DNA from: Cephalotus follicularis
Lineage: Eukaryota; Streptophyta; Magnoliopsida; Oxalidales; Cephalotaceae
Assembly: GCA_001972305.1 (NCBI GenBank)
Contig: BDDD01001640.1
Coordinates: 159,653 to 223,652, forward strand
Direction: 5' to 3'
DNA: 64,000 nucleotides
Below the pieces are notes generated by a model that made no database searches, was not told where the DNA came from, and saw nothing but the letters and a program-made list of their open reading frames with translations. Of this stretch, positions 44,712 to 55,526 are shown in pieces. A program made the position numbers and the translations under genes. The first letter of the stretch is position 1; the number at the start of each line of letters is the position of its first letter.

Positions 44712-47416
44712 TGTAATACCCCGATTTTCGTGTGCATATTTTCGGATTTTAAATTTGATTTATTTGGTTGTGTTGGCATAATGTGATCTTTGGGCTATAT
44801 AATTTTATTTGTATTATAAATTAGTTTAATTATTAATATGGCAAAAGTGTATTATATTGGAAATAAAATAAATGAATTATGGCAATTTTATTTTGTTTCT
44901 ATTTTCTTCCCTCCATTTCCCGTTTTCATCCTTCTTCCTTCACAAAAAATGATTTCTTGCCTTCCTTTCTCACCAGCAATCCAGAAATTATGCCCTATTT
45001 CCAAATTATATCAGATTTGGATTCCTTTTCTGCATTACCATGACCTAAATTACCTTTCCCATATTGTATATGTATGTTATTATTCTTTGTATATGCCTCC
45101 ATTGTGTCATTGTGCCTAAAACCCGAACCTGCAAGATTAGAATTCGTTTGTTCTCCTTTGATCATCATACCAGGTTTGTTTTACTCTATTGATATGATTT
45201 AGAAGTGAATTTTAGTTTATAATATCCAATGCATGTTCATATAGGTTGCTAATGTGCTTTCTTATTAATCCCTACCATGTATGTTTGGTTAATGTTTTGA
45301 GATTGTTAGTAAGTCATGGGAAGACTAGTAATGGTAGTAAACTGGTTTTGAATTTAACAGTTAGTGTTTGACAGAAATTGATCACATAGTTATGCATATA
45401 AAGAATTTGAAACTTGCTTCTCTTTAAAAATGTAATCACCAACTACCAGAACTTTTTGATTCTGGATGTTTAAATGCCAAGGTTAAGTCAAATAAGACCT
45501 ATATAAGTGTTTAAAATCATCTGGTAATGTAATAAAAAAGATTTTGACAGAAAATTAGAATTAAAATGCTATGTTTTTACTGTTCTGTCGCCCAGAACAG
45601 TCGACTGACTCGCGAAACAGCCGACTGTTTTGCCTTACACAGTCGACTAGACCACTGTCACAGTCAACTAGATTCAACATAGTATGAGTAGTCGGCTGCC
45701 TATGCCACACAGTCGAATGCCACCTTTGAGTAGTCGAATAAATATTGATACAGTCGAATGGAATTGTCCAGTGAATTTTCTGGTTTTAAGTTTAGTAATC
45801 CGTTTGTTCGTCTAATGATTTGGGGTATGTTTTAAACACTGTTAAATTGTTGTTTGATGTTTGGAAGTGATTGTTGAATCCTTATATGAATGATATTAAG
45901 TCTTTTAGATTTTTGTGCTTCGAGGGACTTTTAAAATTGTTGATCAATTCATCTATCTTTGTTGTGATCGCTTAAGGTACGGATATTAGTTTCTTGACAC
46001 ACTCTTACAAATTTTATAAGAGTACAAATTCAAAACTGTTATGAGAATAACGTAAAGATGTCCTTCTTTCTTTGGCTATCTGTTTATCAAACTAAAATCA
46101 GTTTTATTCTATAATCTTGTTTAATAGACTTAGTTATGTTTTACGATATGTTATGAAATGATCATCTCTTTATAGTGGAAAATAAATGAGTTGATGCTAT
46201 GTAATGATTTTGCTATGTCTAGAAAATGTTTAGAAAAATGTGTTTTCATTTTTATAAACTATTTTTTTAAAAAAAAAAGCGATGTTTTTGAAATAAGGAT
46301 ATAAACAGAGATATTTCCTACCTATGGAGGTACCATAGGCACGTCGTAGGCCTAGCACGGGGACGTGACACTTCCGTAGCAGTGTGATTCAACTAAGGCG
46401 TCTCACTATGTTTTGAATAAGTCCCATGAGGTGGACTTATGGATCCGATTTTGTGATAGAGGCGTATGGGTATACTCTAGTTTTTGTTATGTTATGGATT
46501 CAGATTTTGGGGATCGATTGTGTAGTGTCGTACACGTCCTTCCGTTTGGCATGTGGGCCTTGCCAACCCCTTGCAACTACACATATGTGTATGCGCTTTG
46601 GATCTGGGTAATGAGATATCGGAATGGGATAAGTCCCTGTGATTTGTTTGGATCTCTATGATAAGATTATGGAATCGGATAAGTTTTTGTTTTGAAATCT
46701 TTAACTTGACTGACGTTAAAGTAATTTGAACGTTTAATTTGGATACGATTTGTTTTTCGTTTTGATTATGTTTTAGGATTTTGAACTTGAATTTTGTTTT
46801 GAAATTGAATAACGCTTTTAAAATTAGATATTCGTTTTGAATTGATTGTATGTCTATTTACCTTCGCTTTTTGAAAATAATGTTAATTTATTTTATGCAT
46901 AAAGTATATGATATTTGAAGATTCAGGTATTTTCTATCTTTTTAAATTATCATTTTATGTTTTATGATTCTATATCCGTACTGAGGTTTGCTCAGCCGCG
47001 TTTTTGTTTCCATGCGGCAAGTATTCTGGGACAGCATCCAGGCAATGTGTGATGAGCGAGATGTCACTTATGATAAGGATCACTTAGGAGATGGAACCAG
47101 TTATGTTTAGTTATTTTATGGTCATGTTAGGACCCTTAATTGGACAATGTTATGTCTTTTAGTTTATGACTTTGGATTATATTTAAGCTTTTGGTTTATG
47201 TTTAACCTTCCAGATTATGTTTAAGTTTTAGATTATGAATAAAGTTTTCAGACTGTTTATTAGATTATATATGTTATGTTTAGACCATCACGCAATTTTG
47301 AATAAAAGATGAGTTAATATTTTGATAAAAAGAAATAAAATTGAGCCATGTTATAAGATAGGTTATGTTTAGTCATTAGGAACCGTAACGACTCCCGCCT
47401 TTCGGGGGGTGTTACA
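44712..47416 (+). mobile_element. 5' LTR of G3
   Basis: 2705 bp. It contains the CAGTCGACTG cluster (45594-45765), AT-rich sequence and a stretch with the TTGAAATTGAATAACG type of low complexity before the conserved GGAACCRTAACGACTCCCGC end. No gene; the small frames at 44838 and 46413 lack any domain. Confidence 0.88.
45594..45765. repeat. CAGTCGACTG palindrome cluster in G3 LTR
   Basis: ACAGTCGACTGACTC, AACAGCCGACTGTTTT, ACACAGTCGACTAG, CACAGTCAACTAG, GTAGTCGGCTGCC, ACAGTCGAATGCC, GTAGTCGAATAA and ACAGTCGAATGG lie in 172 bp, equivalent to 5763-5995 in G0 on the other strand. Confidence 0.87.
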
Positions 47417-47420
47417 GAGA

Positions 47421-47430
47421 TGGTATCAGA
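47421..47430 (+). other. Primer binding site, tRNA-iMet type (G3)
   Basis: TGGTATCAGA, four bases after the 5' LTR end. Confidence 0.85.
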
Positions 47431-47589
47431 TAATAAGTTTTTCTTTCCTTAGAAGACCTATCTAGGTTTGACCTGTGAGATTGGGTAGACATTGGGTTAG
47501 GATCTTTTGTTGTGATCTTTCTGACGTCTTTGTTGTTTCGACCTTGGTTTCTTTTGCTATTGTGTTATGTTTGGATTTATGTTTCGTAG

Positions 47590-48690
47590 ATGGTACGGGC
47601 AAGGAATACCCCACAAGGAAACGAACCAACTGAGGCTCGTGAAAGAGTGCGAACTGAGCCTACGGTTGAAGAGTTAGTACGACAGGTAGTTGCTCAAGAG
47701 ATTGATCGATTGATTCATGCTATGCAAAATAAAGGGCAAGGACGCCAATAGCAAGTCACGGCGGAAAATGCACCGGCTGATGTTCAGGTTGGTAGAGAAA
47801 CTGGGGACCGGCTCGACACTCTTGCATATGTCTGCCTTGAGCGGTTCCAAAAGCAGAGGCCGCAGTCATTTAGTTCGGCCCTCACACCCGTAGAGGCTGA
47901 ACACTGGGTTGCGCACATGGAGAAAATTTTCAATGTGTTAGGATGTGATGACGAACAGAAGTTAAGGTTGGCAGCTTATAAATTAGAAGGAGATGCTCAG
48001 AAATGGTGGCAAACTTTGAAGTTAGCTAAGGGAGGAGACTACATTGATGCCTGGACATGGTTTTAATTTTGTAAAGTTTTGTATCAGCAGTATTTCCCCA
48101 CTGCTGACAAGGAAGCTTACGCAAGGGAGTTTGTTAACACTAGGCAGAAGGATGGTGAATCAGTCACCGAGATTTTACCCTGGTTCACTAGGTTAGCGGG
48201 TTTTTCTGGATCCGTGGTGGGGTCTGCATTGGAGCAAGCTGAGAGGTTCAAATGGAAATTGCAGTACCAGCTTAGGGGGAAACTGATAAACTCTAGGTTT
48301 GCTGACGTGGCAGAAGTAGCAAATGCTGCGAAGAATATTGAATTGGAGAGGTTGGACTTTCAGGCAGCTCGACAAGAAGGAGAACGGAAGCGGAATCGGA
48401 GTGATTACCGAGGACAGAATTCTGAACAACAAGGTAAAGGCAAACAACATAAAAAGGATCATAATCAGAATAAGGATGGGGGAAACCCCAATGTTCAGAT
48501 TTCTTTGTGTGATACGTGTGGGAAACGACATCCGATCGGGACATGTTACAAGGCCACTGGGGCATGTTTTTCTTGTTGACAAAAGGGTCATCTCTTTAAG
48601 GATTGCCCGAATCCTCGTACAAGAAATAAGGGAGGAGATGGTAATGATGCCGGACAACGCAATGTGTGAGGTAGAGTCTTCGCCTTAACG
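47590..48690 (+). pseudogene. Gypsy gag (G3)
   Basis: Starts MVRARNTPQGNEPTEARERV, parallel to MVRTMNTTQRTT of G0. Capsid blocks: RFQKQRPQSFSSALTPVEAE, WVAHMEKIFNVLGCDDEQKL, KLEGDAQKWWQ (up to about 48010), QQYFPTADKEAYAREFVN, QYQLRGKLINSRFADVAEVA, then a basic linker and CCHC knuckles (CDTCGKRHPIGTCYK; GHLFKDCPN, about 48510-48610). The family role is the capsid and RNA-binding protein. A trace of protease (TYAMITESFVMHLGVS) follows near 48780. The frame has a few breaks. Confidence 0.87.
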
Positions 48691-48879
48691 ACGCATCAAG
48701 CTGTGAACGCACCAAGTATTGTTTTTGTTTTGTTTTGTTTGGTAACTGTAAGAAGTTGTTTTGATTGATAAGTCAACTTATGCTATGATAACTGAATCGT
48801 TTGTTATGCATCTTGGTGTGTCTTTTCTGTTATTTGTTTCGGATTGATATATGTTAAGATTTCGGGACGAAATCTTTTT

Positions 48880-48892
48880 AAGGGGGGAAGGA
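48880..48892 (+). other. Polypurine tract (G3)
   Basis: AAGGGGGGAAGGA directly before the 3' LTR start; it primes plus-strand DNA synthesis in the family. Confidence 0.85.
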
Positions 48893-49358
48893 TGTAATAC
48901 CCCGATTTTCGTGTGCATATTTTCGGATTTTAAATCTGATTTATTTGGTTGTGTTGGCATAATGTGATCTTTGGGCTATATAATTTTAAACTTACGACTT
49001 CTCATATTTATTAGAATATGATTGTTGGAAAAGCAAAAAAAATTTAATGTTTTGCTATTATATTGGTTGGACTATGTACATGAATAAGTAAAATTTTTAG
49101 TTTATGACTTTGGATTATATTTAAGCTTTTGGTTTATGTTTAACCTTCCAGATTATGTTTAAGTTTTAGATTATGAATAAAGTTTTCAGACTGTTTATTA
49201 GATTATATATGTTATGTTTAGACCATCACGCAATTTTGAATAAAAGATGAGTTGATATTTTGATAAAAAGAAATAAAATTGAGCCATGTTATAAGATAGG
49301 TTATGTTTAGTCTCGGATTAGGAACCATAACGACTCCCGCCGTTCGGGGGGTGTTACA
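48893..49358 (+). mobile_element. 3' LTR of G3, short form
   Basis: 466 bp, with the first about 100 and last about 270 bases of the 2705-bp 5' LTR recognisable. Both terminal motifs are intact. Confidence 0.88.
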
Positions 49359-51217
49359 GTTTGTCATAGTTTTTATTGATGATATCCTGGTATATTCAAA
49401 GAGTCATGAAGAGCATGAAGGGCATTTGACCAGTGTACTGCAAACCCTGAGGAAGGAACAACTGTATGCTAAGTTCAGCAAATGCCAATTTTGGATGGAG
49501 GAGGTGTCTTTCTTGGGTCACGTGATCTCACGGGAAGGTATTTCAGTAGACCCTGCTAAAACGAAGGCAATAAGAGAATGGAAAAGACTAACTTCGGTAA
49601 CAGAGATACGAACTTTCCTGTGTTTGGCAGGCTACTATAGAAGATTTGTCAAAAATTTCTCCCGCCTTGCGAATCCTCTTACAAGGTTGACGCAGAAGAA
49701 TGTCAAATTTGAATAGTATGATCAATGTGAAAAGAGTTTCCTAGAATTGAAGGAGAGACTGATGAGCTCACGAATATTAGCTTTACTATCTGGATCAGAA
49801 GGTTTTGTGGTGTATAGTGATGCTTCTCGTAAGGGACTTGGTTGCATGATAATGCAACAAGGGAAAGTGATTGCTTACGCTTCCAGACAGCTTAAGGTGC
49901 AAGAATCGAATTATCCTACTCATGATCTTCAATTAGCTGCAGTCCTTTTCGCACTAAAGAGTTGGCGGCATTATCTATATGGAGAAAAGTGCAAAATTTT
50001 CACGGACCATAAAAGCCTCAAATATATTTTTACTCAGAAGGAGCTAAATATGAGGCAAAGAAGATGGTTGGGGTTACTTAAGGATATTGACTGCACTATT
50101 CAATATGATCCAGGAAAGGCAAATGTCATGGCGGATGCTTTGAGTCGCAAGTGCACGGGAAATTTGGCAATGATGAATACCACACAGGAGGAACTTCTAA
50201 GAGATTTCCAAAGAAAGAACCTGGAAGTCAGAAAACAAGGAGAAGCTATCTCGAGTCATAGCTCGACCATCTTTAGTTAAAAGAATTAATTAGTGTCAGT
50301 TTGATTATCCGGAGCTTACAAAGATAGCAGATGGGGTACGAAGTGGAAAATCATCACATTTTAACTTGGGAGTCGACGGTGTGTTGAGATTTGATTCAAG
50401 ATTGTGCATCCCATCCAACGCAGATTTGAAAAAGGAAGTAATGACGGAAGTACATATTTCAAATTTTTCAGTCCACCCTGGAAGTACTAAGATGTATAGA
50501 GATTTGCGAGATCTATATTGGTGGAATAACATGAAAAGAGAAATTGCAGACTTTGTGTCAAGATGTCTTGTTTGCTAACAGGTTAAAGCTGAACATCAGT
50601 TGCCGAAAGGGACTTTACAATCACTACCTATACCTGAGTAGAAGTGGGAGCATATTAATATGGACTTCGTAACCGGACTTCCAAGGAAAGCTAAAGGAAA
50701 TAATGATATATGGGTGATCGTGGAACGATTGATGAAATCTTCTCATTTCTGACCAATTAAGGACAGCCATTCTTTGGATCAGTTAGCCAGGATATATGAG
50801 CAAGAAGTAATCAGGTTACATGGCGTACCTGTATCAATTTTTTCAGATCAAGATCCCCGTTTTACGTCACGATTTTGGAGGAGCCTACAAAATGCTTTGG
50901 GTACAAGACAGAATATTAGCACGGCTTTCCATCTGTAGACCGATGGACAATCAAAGCAGACCATTCAAACGTTGGAAGACATGCTAAGAGCCTACGTTAT
51001 AGATTTTCAAGGGAATTGGGAGCAACATGTGACTCTAATAGAATTCGCCTATAATAATAGCTTCCAAGCTAGTATACAAATGGCACCTTTTGAAGCACTT
51101 AATGGACGGAGGTGTCAGATGCTGATCTTTTTGGAGGAAGTAGGAGAAAGGAAGTTATTGGGACAAAAATTGGTGCAAGTAACTACGAAAAAAGTAAGGC
51201 TAATTCGGAAGCGTCTA
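49359..51217 (+). pseudogene. Gypsy RT, RNase H and integrase (G1)
   Basis: Resumes at the RT catalytic loop [20 protein letters not shown] (about 49360), then [40 protein letters not shown]. RNase [21 protein letters not shown] (49803), [20 protein letters not shown] (49965), MADALSRK. Integrase: HISNFSVHPGSTKMYRDLRD and CLVC zinc block (50450-50575), core near 50660-51060 ([41 protein letters not shown]). These enzymes would synthesise and insert the DNA copy. Integrase is interrupted at 51217 by A3. Several breaks. Confidence 0.88.
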
Positions 51218-53112
51218 TGTGACGCCCCGAATTTCATAAATAATTATTATGAAATTGGTGCGTGTACAGTTGCGATAAAATCGATAAGCCGGAGTAATAA
51301 AAAGGCATTACGCATTTAAGTCGTAATCGTGTTAGCTATGACGGCTAATAAAATCTATTTTTAATGCGCGACAATAAAGCCCAAATGTTCGCATTTTTAT
51401 TGCGATTATTTTGGTGGTCGTTTGGATAATTTCTGTCGCGATTTGCGGAAAAATCGGGACCCGTACCTTAGTATTTTACCAGAAAATACTAAGGGGAAAG
51501 CAAAAATTATAAAGGGAAGGGGATACACACACGGGCGCATCAAGCGCCCGTGCATGAAGGGAACGCAGGCGCACAAAGCGCCTGCATCTGGGAGAGAGCG
51601 AGAGAGATTGGGAGAGAGACCGGAGCAGAGAACGGGAGAGGACGCCGGAGGCAGCTACCGGACCGGGAGAGCACGCCGGTCAACCCAGGGCCTCCAACCG
51701 ACGGTAACCTCCTCCCCCTTCTTCTCTTTTTCTTCTTTTTCCTCCTCCTTCCCCGCCACTGTTCGCGCCTTTTCCCGGCATTTCCCGGCGCTGTTAGCGT
51801 CGCGGGTGGTGTGGGTTTTGATGTAGAAGGTTCCCTCTACCCATTTCGACCACCGGTGTGGCGTGATTCGGCCGGAATCGGCCGGAATCAGTGGACCGAG
51901 TCGACTCAGCGAGTCGACTCACGGTCGCCTGAGACAAGGCGTTTGGCGCCGAGTCTTGGCGAGTCATGACCATGGATGCGTAGGGCTGGTGAATGTGTGG
52001 CATTTTTGGGTGGCGATCGGACCTGTGGAGGTCCGGCGAGTTGACTCAATGAGTCACGACTCGCTGCAGGCCGTGGCACGGCGTTCGACGCCGATTCCCG
52101 GCGAGTCTTGACCGGTTCTGTGTAGACTGTCCAATGTGGAACCCGTTGATGGGTGTTTCGTCGCCTGGTTGTGTCGGTCGGAACCCGGTCGGCGTTTCGG
52201 CGACGGAAATGTTCTGTGTGTCGAACATAACAGAAATGTGTTGTATGTGCAGCGTGTAAGCGGCAATTGGATTTGGCATCGAGGAATTGATCAATTGGTT
52301 TCCCAGCTTGGGGCCAGATAGCCACGAGCTTTTCTGGTCCGGGACGGTTAGCGTCGCTTCGTAGGGGTTGGTCCTTTGGACGTGTTTGATTGATTGTTTG
52401 ATCGAGCTTTCCCCGCCTACGTGCCGGTTAGCATCGATATGGGATACTACCAACCTTCGGGTGGTAGATATCGGACTCGGACTGGATTGTTGGCCCGCTG
52501 AGGCATAACTGATGGTTTGTTCGGTCCTTTAAGGACATGTATGTGACTGGTCCGCTGAGGACATGACCGTGATTGTGTTGATGTAGCCCTAACAGGTTGC
52601 ACCTTTACTGTGAATATGCATATATAGACATATATGTATATACTGTTATATATACCGTACTGCATCACTGTGCATTCATACATGACATAAATTATCATTG
52701 AAACCGAACTGTATTTATACTTATCCGAGTGAGGACAAAGGCTAACCCCCCTACAGTTTCAGATTGATTTCAGGTTGATGCAGCGGATTGTTACTGTTGA
52801 GCTCCGTGGAGCGAATGAAGTTTTATGTTGTTATTACTTTTGAGAAATGTTAATGGATCATTGTAATAAATGAATCGATGTATTGATGTATTTTGTTCAC
52901 GCTCTGTTTGTGGGCAGTTAACTTTGATGATGTTTATTGCTGTAGCATGTAGTATGGGATGCATGTTACGTTTTAATTCGGCTTATATTTAAATGCTTCC
53001 GCAAATTATTAATGGATATGGAAAGTTTTAAATTTATGGTAAATTGCATAAGCCGGATTTATATGTTGATTGCCACTACTTATATATGTGGTTTGTGAAA
53101 CGGGGTGTGACA
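51218..53112 (+). mobile_element. Solo LTR A3, related to family A, plus sense
   Basis: TGTGACGCCCCGAATTTC to GGGGTGTGACA with a perfect target duplication GTCTA (51213-51217, 53113-53117) in the G1 integrase region. Its reverse complement matches the left edges of A1 and A2 (TGTCACACCCCG; the CTTTGTCCTCACTCGG block at 52724-52745 reversed; GTGCATCCCATACTRCA at 52952-52968 reversed). So it is a relative of family A in the opposite orientation. The purine-rich tract 51580-51650 and the GAGTCGACTC cluster (51893-52110) are its own. No internal genes; the many overlapping frames at 51400-52450 reflect its GC-rich composition. Confidence 0.92.
51893..52110. repeat. GAGTCGACTCA palindrome cluster in A3
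   Basis: ACCGAGTCGACTCAGCGAG, GCGAGTCGACTCACGG, CGAGTCTTGGCGAGTCATG, GCGAGTTGACTCAATGAGTC, ACGACTCGCTG and GGCGAGTCTTGACC lie within 220 bp. Confidence 0.8.
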
Positions 53113-53117
53113 GTCTA

Positions 53118-53610
53118 TTAGCAGGCCAAAGTGGACAAAAGAGCTATGCAGATAATAGGTGAATGGAGTTACAGTTTGAAGTGGGGGATCATGTTTTCCT
53201 AAAGGTATCACCTTGGAAAGGAGTTATGAGGTTTGGAAAATAGGGAAAGCTTAGTCTGCGATACATTGGACCATTTGAGATTCTAGAAAGAATTGGAGAG
53301 GTTGCATATAGTCTTGCATTGCCACCCAATCCCTCTCATGTGCACAATGTATTCCATGTATCTCTACTTTAGAAATATATGGCAAACCCATCTCATTCTC
53401 TAAGAGCCGAACCAATACAAGTTCATGAAGACTTATCGTACGATGAACAACCGGTGGAAATTTTGGATTATAAAGAGCAAATTCTGCGGACCAAGACAAT
53501 TCCCTAAGTAAAAATTTTATGGCGAAACCATAGAGTTGAAGAAGCAACTTGGGAATTGGAAGTAGTGATGAGACAAGAATATTCTCATCTTTTTGAATAT
53601 GCAGTGTAAC
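53118..53610 (+). pseudogene. Integrase C-terminus with chromodomain-like tail (G1)
   Basis: G1 coding resumes after A3. The blocks [20 protein letters not shown] (about 53255) and [15 protein letters not shown] are the SH3-like integrase C-terminus. SYDEQPVEILDYKEQILRTK and the WRNHRVEEATWELE line (about 53520-53570) resemble the chromodomain region of Tekay/Del-type chromoviruses, which steers integration to marked chromatin in the family. The assignment to Tekay-like is by eye. A few breaks. Confidence 0.78.
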
Positions 53611-53634
53611 AAATTTTGAGGATACAATTTTTGT

Positions 53635-53647
53635 AAGGAAGGTAGAA
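53635..53647 (+). other. Polypurine tract (G1)
   Basis: AAGGAAGGTAGAA just before the 3' LTR. Confidence 0.8.
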
Positions 53648-55521
53648 TGTAACGACCAGAATATTTCTGTTGAATCGTCTAACTATTATTTGTTGAAGAT
53701 CTCTTGGTTTAAATCTTGTTTTTGTATCACATGTGTTAAGCATCGGCTGGCCAGAAGAAAGCATCGACTGCCTAGCTTAAAGTGTCGAAAGTTTAGCTTA
53801 AGCGTTGACGAACACCTCAAGCGTCAACTGGATTCTTGAAGCGCCAGCACAAGTACCCGTAAAGTTCCAGCGGTTTAAAGAAAATCGGCATCACTTTCTA
53901 GTTAACCAATGACGCTTCAAAGTAGTGGAAATTTGGTCTTTGGCAAAACCCTTAACCGACAACGCTCTACAAAAAGCGGCAGCGCTTTGTGAGTAATCGA
54001 CGACGCTTCGCTTCAAAGAGTCAACGCTTTTCCTGTTCAGAAAATTCCAAATGCATAGTTTATTTTTGTCAGCCAGCTTAGGACCTTATACTATTTAAAG
54101 GCAGTTGTCAAGTTGAGGGAGTTATGACTCTTGATATATAGCTAAGTGTCAGCAAACTAAGGTCATAAGAATCCAAGTGTCACCAATTTAGAAAGTAGAA
54201 TGCTAGGTGTCATCAAATTTGAAAGATAGGAATGCTAGGTGTCATGCTCCAATGTAAAGGACTTGATGACTCATCTAGGGAAGGCTTAAAACACCTAATA
54301 TATGTGTAGGAATGACCTGAGAATTAGTTAGTTTTGCTGAGTTCAATTTAGGAAGAGAGAAGGATACTAGCTTCACGTAAGGAACCTTACTCTTTCATTC
54401 TAAAAGTGTTAAACATATTCCTCTGGTTATTTCTAATATCATGCAGCAACTTGTTTTAATCATATCTCTCGCGTTTCTTAATGAAATTACAATTGGTTGA
54501 CTGTTATAGAATTGTGAAGATGTCTTCTATAACTTTTATGTTTCATGCATTTCGAAATTCTATTAATTTCTAGTTGAAAAACTATGTTTAAAGTTACTGC
54601 TCGTTTTCTACTTAAAAGTACCTGCAACTTTCAAAATTTACTGTAGCTTCGTTTCTCATCCAAAAATTATGAACTTTATCATTCTAAAATCTTTGAAATG
54701 TCTGCTATACCTTTACTGTTTTATGTTTTCTCTGAAAATGAATATTTCTATATGAAATATTAGCTTTAAAATTTATGTGCTATCATGTCCAGTGAATATT
54801 TTTGAATTATTTACTCAAAGTGTTGAGATATTGTTAATGAGTTATAACAACTTGTTGAATTGAGTTGAACAACTCTTGGATAGTGAGATCCAAAGAGGGT
54901 TATGTAAAGAGCGTGGAGTGCTGTTGGACATGCATGTGATGTAAGAATAGTAATCGGGGAGTGCACATGTCCTCGGTGAAGCAGTGGTTCAGTTGGGTTT
55001 CCTAAGGCCCCTCAGTGATTTGAAATGTTCTAATTTTATGAAAATTATCAGAAAATGGATTTCGATAATGTTTTTATTACGATAATTCCTACTGGGCTAT
55101 TTGAGCTCACTCATTTCAATATTTTGGTTTTTTTTTAAAGCTGTCCAGGTGATAGTTGATCGAGGACCGGCAAGCTTTAAAAAAAGGTTGTAGAAGAATG
55201 TTTTTCTTTTAAAAATACATATATTCTATGTATAAACTGTTGTTTTGTTGCTGTAACAAGATACTTATCCGCTGTATAAATCCTTTCATGAAATGTTATG
55301 TATGGTGCGAAGGCACTAATATGAACGATTGTAATATTTTGTAAGCGTACGATATAGAAACTTGAAGTTTGAAATTTTGAGGTTTAGTAAGGTTATAAGA
55401 AATTAATGAAAGATGTTATCAACAAGTAAGATTGTTAAATGATTTAAGGTTACCACCAGAAACGCACCGAATCCTCGTAGCTCGCTTTGAGTATTAGTGA
55501 ACTCGGATCGAGGGCGTTACT
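53648..55521 (+). mobile_element. 3' LTR of G1
   Basis: 1874 bp, colinear with 31983-33892. It carries the second copy of the GTCGAC/CGCCAGCG array at 53738-54032. Confidence 0.92.
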
Positions 55522-55526
55522 GAGAT

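Larger units (their letters stand above)
44712..49358 (+). mobile_element. Gypsy element G3, gag only, inserted in G1 RT
   Basis: TGTAATACCCCGATTTTCGTG starts both LTRs (44712 and 48893) and GGGGGTGTTACA ends both (47416, 49358). A perfect target duplication GTTTG (44707-44711, 49359-49363) lies in the RT gene of G1. The 5' LTR is 2705 bp, while the 3' LTR is only 466 bp and matches its two ends. The internal region has a primer site, gag, a trace of protease and a polypurine tract; pol is otherwise absent. It is the same family as G0. It could move only with help, and gag itself has breaks. Confidence 0.93.
31983..55521 (+). mobile_element. Ty3/Gypsy element G1 (chromovirus-like), broken, carrying three insertions
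   Basis: Bounded by LTRs 31983-33892 and 53648-55521, with a perfect target duplication GAGAT (31978-31982, 55522-55526) in the integrase region of C1. Internal order: primer site, gag, zinc knuckles, protease, RT, RNase H, integrase, chromodomain-like tail, polypurine tract. Interrupted by B2 (35963-43989), G3 (44712-49358) and A3 (51218-53112). Without these it would be roughly 9 kb. The LTR pair shows many substitutions and small indels (about 90% alike by eye), so it is older than G2 and A2. Several breaks in the coding part. Confidence 0.93.

Noticed and set aside
51422-52453. Several overlapping frames of 80-139 codons on both strands
   Set aside because: All are inside solo LTR A3, where GC-rich sequence lowers stop frequency; none shows a domain and they overlap in many frames.
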